NCBI GenBank assembly: GCA_015222795.1
Contig: JADFVY010000218.1
Coordinates: forward strand, 1-10,802
Source of the DNA: Pseudomonadota bacterium
Lineage (GTDB): Bacteria; Pseudomonadota; Alphaproteobacteria; UBA8366; JADFVY01
Reading direction: 5' to 3'
Length of the DNA stretch: 10,802 nt
Shown: positions 6,764 to 10,802 of the stretch, in pieces
Layout: each line of letters begins with the position of its first letter
How positions within the stretch are numbered: position 1 is the first letter of the stretch
Translations under genes and position numbers: made by a program
Notes under the pieces: generated by a model
Seen by the model: the letters and a program-made list of their open reading frames with translations, nothing else
The model's database searches: none
Told to the model about the DNA's origin: nothing

Positions 6764-7585
6764 ATGACCGAACGAGGTTCTGGACAGAGGCTGCTTGCGC
6801 CAGGCGATCCGTCGCCTTTTACGATCCTGATTCCGCATGGCGCGGCGCCGGTCGTGTTGCTGTGCGACCACGCCAGCAATGCAATACCGGCGGCGCTGGG
6901 CGATCTCGGTCTCGACGAGGCGGCCCGGTCGCGTCACATCGCCTGGGACATCGGCGCGGCCGACGTTACACACCACTTGGCCGGGATATTGGATGCGCCG
7001 GCCGTATTATCCGGGTTTTCCCGTCTCGTGGTGGACTGTAACCGTTCGCACGACGACCCCACCGCCATGCGCCAGATCAGCGACGGGACCATCGTGCCGG
7101 GGAACCGAGGTCTGGAAGCGACCGCCCGGGCGCTGCGTATCGAGGACTGTTACTGGCCCTATCACCGGGCGGTCACCGGTCTCATCGACGAGGTGGCCGC
7201 CAGGGGCGTGACGCCGGCGATCGTCTCCGTCCATACCTGCACGCCGGTCATGAAGGATTTCGAACGGCCCTGGCATATCGGTGTCCTGTCCAACCATGAC
7301 CGCCGCATGGCGGACTTGCTGATCGCCGAACTGGCCCGCGATTCGGCGCTCTGTATCGGCGACAACCAGCCCTATTCGGGGTTCGACCCGCATGGCTACA
7401 CCATCGAGACCCATGCCCTGCCGCGGGGCCGGGCGAACGTGTTGCTGGAAATCCGGCAGGACCTGGTCGATACCCATCACGGCGCCCTGCATTGGGCCGA
7501 GTTGGTGGGCAAGGCGCTGGCGAATGTCCTTGCCCATCCCGACATTGCCCGGGCCACTGGCGCGGAAGTAAAGGAGGCATCATGA
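6764..7585 (+). CDS. N-formylglutamate amidohydrolase family protein
   Basis: A 273-residue hydrolase of the family that includes HutG-type N-formylglutamate deformylase, zinc-dependent enzymes splitting N-acyl amino acids. Recognisable blocks are VVLLCDHASNAIP (about 30-42), SRHIAWDIGA (about 56-65), FSRLVVDCNRSHDDP (about 85-99), IVSVHTCTPVM (about 153-163) and LLEIRQDLV near the C terminus. No histidine-utilisation genes adjoin it, so formylglutamate itself may not be the substrate. ATG 6764 is preferred because homology starts soon after it (ILIPHGAAPVVLLCDHAS). In-frame upstream codons back to 6671 overlap the permease control region and encode unlikely residues. The TGA overlaps the ATG of the following ligase gene (ATGA, 7582-7585), so the two are probably made in a fixed ratio. 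Confidence 0.9.
   Translation: MTERGSGQRLLAPGDPSPFTILIPHGAAPVVLLCDHASNAIPAALGDLGLDEAARSRHIAWDIGAADVTHHLAGILDAPAVLSGFSRLVVDCNRSHDDPTAMRQISDGTIVPGNRGLEATARALRIEDCYWPYHRAVTGLIDEVAARGVTPAIVSVHTCTPVMKDFERPWHIGVLSNHDRRMADLLIAELARDSALCIGDNQPYSGFDPHGYTIETHALPRGRANVLLEIRQDLVDTHHGALHWAELVGKALANVLAHPDIARATGAEVKEAS
7571..7577 (+). promoter_or_regulatory. Strong Shine-Dalgarno of the YbdK-type ligase gene
   Basis: AAGGAGG lies 4 bases before ATG 7582, inside the last codons of the amidohydrolase gene. It fixes the ligase start and supports coupled translation across the ATGA overlap. Confidence 0.85.
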
Positions 7586-8730
7586 ATCGGAACGGAACCG
7601 GCGAATTCACCATCGGCATCGAGGAGGAATACCTTCTGGTGGACCCCGCGACCGGCGATGTCGCCGACGACCCGCCCCAGGACATTCTGGACGAATGCGC
7701 CGCCGGAATCGACGATAGCGTCGGCAACGTGATGCCGGAATTCATGCGGGCTCAGATCGAGGTCGGCACGGCGGTCTGCCATTCGATCGCGGAGGTGCGC
7801 GATAAGCTGGCGAAGCTGCGGCTCAGCGTGGCCTCGGCGGCCAATGCCCACGGGCTGGCGCCGGTCGCGGTATCGACGCATCCTTCCGCCGAATGGTCGG
7901 CTCTGCACCACACCGACAAGGAACGCTACAATGTGCTGGCCGAGGACATGCAGGGGGTCGCGCGGCGTTTGCTGATCTGCGGCATGCATGTGCATGTGGG
8001 CATCGACGACGACGATTTGCGCATCGACCTGCTCGGTCAGGTCGCTTATTTCCTGCCGCACCTGCTGGCGCTTAGCACATCGTCGCCGTTCTGGCGCGGC
8101 GACAATACCGGCCTGATGAGCTACCGCCTCAGCGTGTTCAACGAACTGCCGCGCACCGGCCTGCCCGAAAAATTCGACAGCTATGGCGAATATATTCGCC
8201 ATGTGCAGGTGCTGGTGGATGCCGGCGTGTTGAAGGACGGCACCATGATCTGGTGGGACGTCCGCCCGCATACCATATTCCCGACCCTGGAAAATCGCAT
8301 CGCCGACATCTGCACCCATATGGATGACGGCATTACCATCGCGGCGATGTATGCCTGTATTCTGTCGATGCTGATCAGGCTCAGGCGGACCAACCAGCGC
8401 TGGCGCCATTATTCGAACATGCTGATCGCCGAGAACCGCTGGCGCGCCCAGCGTTACGGTTTCGAGAAGGGGCTGGTGGATTTCGGGCGGGGAGAAGTCG
8501 TCCCCTATCCGGAATTGCTGGAGGAATTGCTGGAACTTATGCGACCCGACGCCGAACGGTTGGGTTGCGTCACTGAAATCGAGCAGTCGCGGAACATCCT
8601 TGCCCGTGGCACCAGCGCCCACCGGCAGGTCACTATCCATAACGAAGCGATCGAGGCCGGCGCCAGCCAGCAGGAGGCCCTGAAAGCGGTCGTCGACTGG
8701 CTGGTCGCGGAAACCGTTCGAGATCTTTAG
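7582..8730 (+). CDS. YbdK-type carboxylate-amine ligase (glutamate-cysteine ligase GCS2 family)
   Basis: A 382-residue ATP-dependent ligase of the GCS2 family, joining a carboxylate to an amine. E. coli YbdK shows weak glutamate-cysteine ligase activity in vitro; the physiological product is not established. Motifs are EFTIGIEEEYLLVDP at the N terminus (glutamates that bind metal/ATP), GMHVHVGIDDDD (about 134-145), PFWRGDNTGLMSYR, IWWDVRPHTIFPTLENRIAD (substrate/nucleotide pocket) and ENRWRAQRYGFEKGLVD. Length is normal (E. coli YbdK is about 370). ATG 7582 follows an AAGGAGG ribosome site and overlaps the amidohydrolase stop. The pairing of a hydrolase of N-acyl amino acids with an amide-forming ligase suggests they act on related glutamyl-type conjugates; this is inference. 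Confidence 0.9.
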   Translation: MNRNGTGEFTIGIEEEYLLVDPATGDVADDPPQDILDECAAGIDDSVGNVMPEFMRAQIEVGTAVCHSIAEVRDKLAKLRLSVASAANAHGLAPVAVSTHPSAEWSALHHTDKERYNVLAEDMQGVARRLLICGMHVHVGIDDDDLRIDLLGQVAYFLPHLLALSTSSPFWRGDNTGLMSYRLSVFNELPRTGLPEKFDSYGEYIRHVQVLVDAGVLKDGTMIWWDVRPHTIFPTLENRIADICTHMDDGITIAAMYACILSMLIRLRRTNQRWRHYSNMLIAENRWRAQRYGFEKGLVDFGRGEVVPYPELLEELLELMRPDAERLGCVTEIEQSRNILARGTSAHRQVTIHNEAIEAGASQQEALKAVVDWLVAETVRDL

Positions 8731-8737
8731 AGGGGGC

Positions 8738-9106
8738 TTATACCAAGCGGCGAAGGCGACCGGCGACATATCCCACCGGATCGATGATCCGCAGAGCCGT
8801 ATTTCGGACGCGACCAACGCAATCCAGCAACTCAAGCCCCCCATCACGGTGTTGACCGAAATGACCACCCGAGTCAAAACCGGCGCCGAGGGTCAGAATG
8901 TAGCGACCGGTGAGATCGCCGAGGCGATCGGCGTCGCCTCCAGGGGCGCCGGCGATGCCGACGCCGCCATCGCCGAGGCCCGCGAAGCCTCCGCCCAACA
9001 CGGCCAGACCGCCCGCAATATCGCGGAAATCGCCGAAACCCTCTCCAACCGGGTCAACGACCTCACCACCCACGTCGATTCCCTGGATGAGCGGTTGAAA
9101 GCCTGA
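8738..9106 (+). pseudogene. Remnant of a methyl-accepting chemotaxis protein (C-terminal signalling helix only)
   Basis: This stretch lies between the ligase and the DUF1244 gene. One plus-strand frame, open from just after the ligase stop to TGA 9104-9106, reads like the C-terminal helix of a chemoreceptor. YQAAKATGDIS matches the usual 'QTAKATEEISAQI' block, ATNAIQQLKPPITVLTEM matches 'AVEAIRGIGxTIxEMxEI', AEGQNVATGEIAEAIGVASR matches 'VEEQGAATQEIARNVQQAA', and the tail ARNIAEIAETLSNRVNDL matches the common receptor end. Sensor, membrane helices, HAMP domain and the conserved hairpin tip are all missing, and no ATG precedes the receptor-like part. GC at third codon positions is high, so decay looks recent, or a short product might still be made from GTG 8849 or ATG 8861 (81-85 residues, coiled coil). 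I favour a 5'-deleted pseudogene. Confidence 0.7.
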
Positions 9107-9193
9107 TCGTACCCGTTCCGGGGCTTCCCATTGGCGTTCGGGATGCTAAATATAGGCTCAGACAAACGCTATCAACCGGACGGGAAGAGAGAC

Positions 9194-9490
9194 ATGGACG
9201 ACAAGACACGCACTGAACTGGAGGCGGCGGCTTATCGTGCGCTGGTCGGGCATTTGCGCGAACGCACCGATGTTCAGAATATCGACATGATGAATCTGGC
9301 CGGCTTCTGCCGTAACTGCCTGTCGAAATGGTACCGCGCCGCGGCCGAGGGGAAGGGCATCGAGATGACCTACGACGACGCCCGCGAAATCGTCTATGGC
9401 ATGACCTACGACGAGTGGAAGGACAAGTACCAGTCCGAGGCCTCGGCGGAGAAGATCGCCAAATTCAATGAGGTAAATCCGGGGCACTGA
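9194..9490 (+). CDS. DUF1244 domain-containing protein
   Basis: A 98-residue protein of the DUF1244 family, common in Proteobacteria and of unknown function. Nearly the whole length is the domain: an N-terminal helix (TELEAAAYRALVGHLRERTD), the conserved core IDMMNLAGFCRNCLSKWY with two closely spaced cysteines (C-R-N-C), then MTYDDAREIVYGMTYDEWK and a basic/acidic tail. The paired cysteines may bind metal, but two are too few for a classical zinc finger in a monomer. The ATG at 9194 is chosen because GGAAGAGAG precedes it at good spacing; an upstream in-frame start at 9131 would add 21 residues with no homology. An intrinsic terminator follows at 9531-9565. Confidence 0.92.
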   Translation: MDDKTRTELEAAAYRALVGHLRERTDVQNIDMMNLAGFCRNCLSKWYRAAAEGKGIEMTYDDAREIVYGMTYDEWKDKYQSEASAEKIAKFNEVNPGH

Positions 9491-9530
9491 TTTTTCCAAA
9501 TTGGGCTCTTAACATCTCTTGCGTGACACG

Positions 9531-9565
9531 GGGCGGCGGGATATCTTCGCCGCCCTTATTGTTTT
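9531..9565 (+). terminator. Rho-independent terminator after the DUF1244 gene, in the gapR leader
   Basis: GGGCGGCG (9531-9538) and CGCCGCCC (9548-9555) form a perfect 8-bp GC stem with a 9-base loop, followed by TTATTGTTTT (9556-9565). It sits 41 bases after the DUF1244 stop and 25 bases before the gapR start codon, so it either separates the two genes or acts as an attenuator on read-through into gapR. Confidence 0.8.
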
Positions 9566-9590
9566 GACCATTACCAGCCGGGAGAATTTC

Positions 9591-9869
9591 ATGGCCGACG
9601 TCGGAGGCATCGCGGGCGCGCAGCTTCGTTCCCTGATTGAGCGAGTTGAGCGACTCGAGGAAGAAAAGGCGGCGCTGGCCGCCGATATTCGCGAGGTATT
9701 CGCCGAGGCCAAGGCCACCGGTTTCGACCCCAAGGTGATGCGCCAGATCATAAAGCTGCGCAAGCTGGAACAGGCCGACCGCCAGGAGCAGGAAGCACTG
9801 CTGGAGCTGTACCTGGCCGCCATTGGCATGGGCCCCGAGCTGGAAGGCATCGAGCCGCCGACCGGCTGA
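9591..9869 (+). CDS. gapR: GapR nucleoid-associated protein (DUF2312)
   Basis: A 92-residue protein of the DUF2312 family. In Caulobacter GapR binds overtwisted, AT-rich DNA ahead of replication and transcription and helps topoisomerases relieve positive supercoils. After a short leader (MADVGGIAGA), the first long helix LRSLIERVERLEEEKAALAA matches the GapR coiled coil. It is followed by EVFAEAKATGFDPKVMRQII (the conserved EAKxxGFDxKV block) and the basic helix KLRKLEQADRQEQEALL, ending LYLAAIGMG. Length matches Caulobacter GapR (89 residues). ATG 9591 has GGGAGA upstream (9580-9585); earlier in-frame codons run into the terminator stem. A weak TTGCGT-N17-TATCTT pair at 9519-9547 could be a promoter whose -10 box lies in the terminator loop. 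Confidence 0.93.
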   Translation: MADVGGIAGAQLRSLIERVERLEEEKAALAADIREVFAEAKATGFDPKVMRQIIKLRKLEQADRQEQEALLELYLAAIGMGPELEGIEPPTG

Positions 9870-9892
9870 AAGACGGGCCCCACCAGCGGCAC

Positions 9893-9946
9893 CCCGCATG
9901 GCGGGATGGCGACGGGATGAGGCCGCGTATCTATGATGCGCGGCCT
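9893..9946. other. Two inverted repeats in the gapR / orphan gene intergenic region
   Basis: The 195-base gap between the convergent gapR and orphan genes holds no gene that I can support. It contains CCCGC-ATG-GCGGG (9893-9905), and then a much stronger hairpin at 9920-9946: AGGCCGCGTATC, loop TAT, GATGCGCGGCCT, a 12-bp stem with one G-T pair. Neither strand has a T-run after it, so it is not a textbook intrinsic terminator. Placed between convergent genes it may still end transcription in both directions, or stabilise 3' ends. Confidence 0.5.
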
Positions 9947-10064
9947 GTGGCGCCGCGCGGATCTATCCGAGTAGCCCGGCCCATCATTCTGCACGCCCGC
10001 ACCGAGTAGCTGCTAGCCAAACACTCGACCGCGACGCTTTCCGACAGGCGGGATGTATGTCAAA

Positions 10065-10769
10065 TCAACCCTCGGCGTGGGAGCCTGTGCCCGCCGCAAC
10101 ACCTTCCTCCCTGAGCGCTTCGTCAAAAGACGCGAGGGCCTCAAGTTTGTCCATAAGGGGGGATGTCGTGAAATATTCGAGGCTGTCCATTGTGTTGCCG
10201 GACATCACAAGGCCTGTTCGCCCAACCGCCAACGCGGTCGCACGCATCATCTTCTCGTTCTCGAAGACTGATGGTATGAGTTCTGCTTCCATGTCTGACC
10301 AGAATTGGCGCATCGCTGCGTCCTCAACTAGGCCAAAACCCTGCTTTTCCGCCTTCTTGCGAAAGCGATGGAGTGTCGCCGCAAGGATCACTTCCTCGCG
10401 TCTGAGCGAGCTGAGAAGATCGGCGTAATAAAGGAACTCGTCGGCGACCAGATTGCCAAGATGGGCCTTTCCGGCAATGACCTTGGCCATGAGGCGGAGG
10501 TTCAGTCTTGCGGTTCCCTCCTGTGCAGCGCGGCCATAGCGATGGACGATGGAAACCATCTCGTCAACGTCTGCGGCGTCTTCGATCCTTTTGTCGCCCT
10601 TCCTGAGTTCGTCGAGGAGGATTTCACGGGCCTGTTCCTGACGTTTTCGAAACATCTCCTCCAAAGCTAGACCTGTCACAGCCCCAACCGTATTCCCACC
10701 GATCGGGAGAAAGAGGGATACGGCGTCTTCGGCGACTGCACTCAGGAGCACGGGTAATTTGCTGGACAT
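10065..10769 (-). CDS. Hypothetical helical protein, unrecognised family
   Basis: A 234-residue protein that I do not recognise. Residues about 1-35 contain a hydrophobic, glycine-containing stretch (VSLFLPIGGNTVGAVTGLAL) that could touch a membrane, followed by a highly charged helix (EEMFRKRQEQAREILLDELRKGD). The middle is helical, with TARLNLRLMAKVIAGKA and ADEFLYYADLLSSLRREEVI. The C-terminal half has KKAEKQGFGLVEDAAMRQFW and ends in a polar tail. No catalytic motif or signal peptide is evident. ATG 10769 is chosen because AGGTGA lies 6 bases upstream; a TTG directly before it is also in frame. Base composition by eye is clearly less GC-rich than the genes to the left, with more A/T third positions, which suggests horizontal acquisition. 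A role in phage defence or immunity would fit such an isolated accessory gene, but nothing in the sequence shows it. Confidence 0.8.
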   Translation of the reverse strand: MSSKLPVLLSAVAEDAVSLFLPIGGNTVGAVTGLALEEMFRKRQEQAREILLDELRKGDKRIEDAADVDEMVSIVHRYGRAAQEGTARLNLRLMAKVIAGKAHLGNLVADEFLYYADLLSSLRREEVILAATLHRFRKKAEKQGFGLVEDAAMRQFWSDMEAELIPSVFENEKMMRATALAVGRTGLVMSGNTMDSLEYFTTSPLMDKLEALASFDEALREEGVAAGTGSHAEG

Positions 10770-10802
10770 CAATGGTCACCTAGCTATTTCACATCATTGA
10801 AG

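Noticed and set aside
5545..7041. Long plus-strand open frame of 498 codons
   Set aside because: It is antisense to the permease and to the N-terminal part of the cyclase, then runs out of frame into the amidohydrolase. The translation is rich in Arg, Gln and Gly with no recognisable domain, typical of a shadow in high-GC DNA.
7477..8877. Long minus-strand open frame of 466 codons
   Set aside because: It lies opposite the YbdK-type ligase and the chemoreceptor remnant. The composition (His, Arg, Gln-rich) is that of an antisense shadow, and the ligase on the other strand is certain.
8738..9073. Minus-strand open frame rich in Gly, Asp and Val opposite the chemoreceptor remnant
   Set aside because: The glycine-rich repeats are the complement of Ala/Glu/Ile codons in the plus-strand helix. 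There is no ribosome site or family pattern.
9107..9193. Promoter of the DUF1244 gene (TTGGCG / TAAATATAGG)
   Set aside because: The hexamers are at 10-14 bases spacing or need a poor -35, so I could not defend a specific promoter; an AT-rich patch at 9147-9155 is all that is clear.
9870..10064. Possible tRNA or attachment site in the gap before the orphan gene
   Set aside because: I looked for a cloverleaf (T-loop GGTTCGA, anticodon stem, CCA end) and found none. The hairpins there do not fit a tRNA.

Overview
The window is GC-rich, densely coded chromosomal DNA with both strands in use. It looks alphaproteobacterial, most likely Rhodospirillales-like. The main support is a GapR/DUF2312 nucleoid protein, a DUF1244 protein, a small TPR lipoprotein-like/periplasmic protein of the 'EGWNKRAT' type next to pyruvate kinase, and an N-formylglutamate amidohydrolase in the same neighbourhood. 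I recall this gene set as typical of Alphaproteobacteria. The genus cannot be settled from the sequence. I see no rRNA, tRNA, CRISPR array, insertion sequence or phage gene.

Layout. (1) 1-1317 (+): glycolate oxidase iron-sulfur subunit GlcF, missing only a few N-terminal residues at the window edge. (2) 1325-2260 (-): a DUF2817 (M14 carboxypeptidase-like) protein in which every expected zinc ligand and the catalytic glutamate appear substituted. (3) 2363-2920 (+): a secreted three-repeat TPR protein. Its stop codon shares a TTAA palindrome with the stop of (4). (4) 6639-2917 (-): a three-gene block read leftwards, an EamA/DMT permease, then a six-helix membrane class III nucleotide cyclase (ATGA overlap with the permease), then pyruvate kinase. 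(5) 6764-8730 (+): N-formylglutamate amidohydrolase and a YbdK-type carboxylate-amine ligase, coupled by another ATGA overlap with a strong Shine-Dalgarno. (6) 8738-9106: the decayed C-terminal end of a methyl-accepting chemotaxis protein. (7) 9194-9869 (+): DUF1244 protein, an intrinsic terminator, and GapR. (8) 9870-10064: intergenic, with a 12-bp-stem hairpin. (9) 10065-10769 (-): an unrecognised helical protein in visibly less GC-rich DNA, probably accessory.

Functionally, the core is housekeeping: glycolate oxidation, glycolysis, cyclic-nucleotide signalling, hydrolysis and ligation of amino-acid conjugates, and chromosome topology. The unusual items are the apparent pseudo-peptidase, the chemoreceptor remnant, two genes whose -10 boxes sit exactly where a leaderless transcript would need them, a terminator/attenuator-like hairpin directly in front of gapR, and the orphan gene at the right edge. 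I found no convincing new multi-gene system. The orphan gene and the dead DUF2817 protein are the best candidates for undescribed biology.
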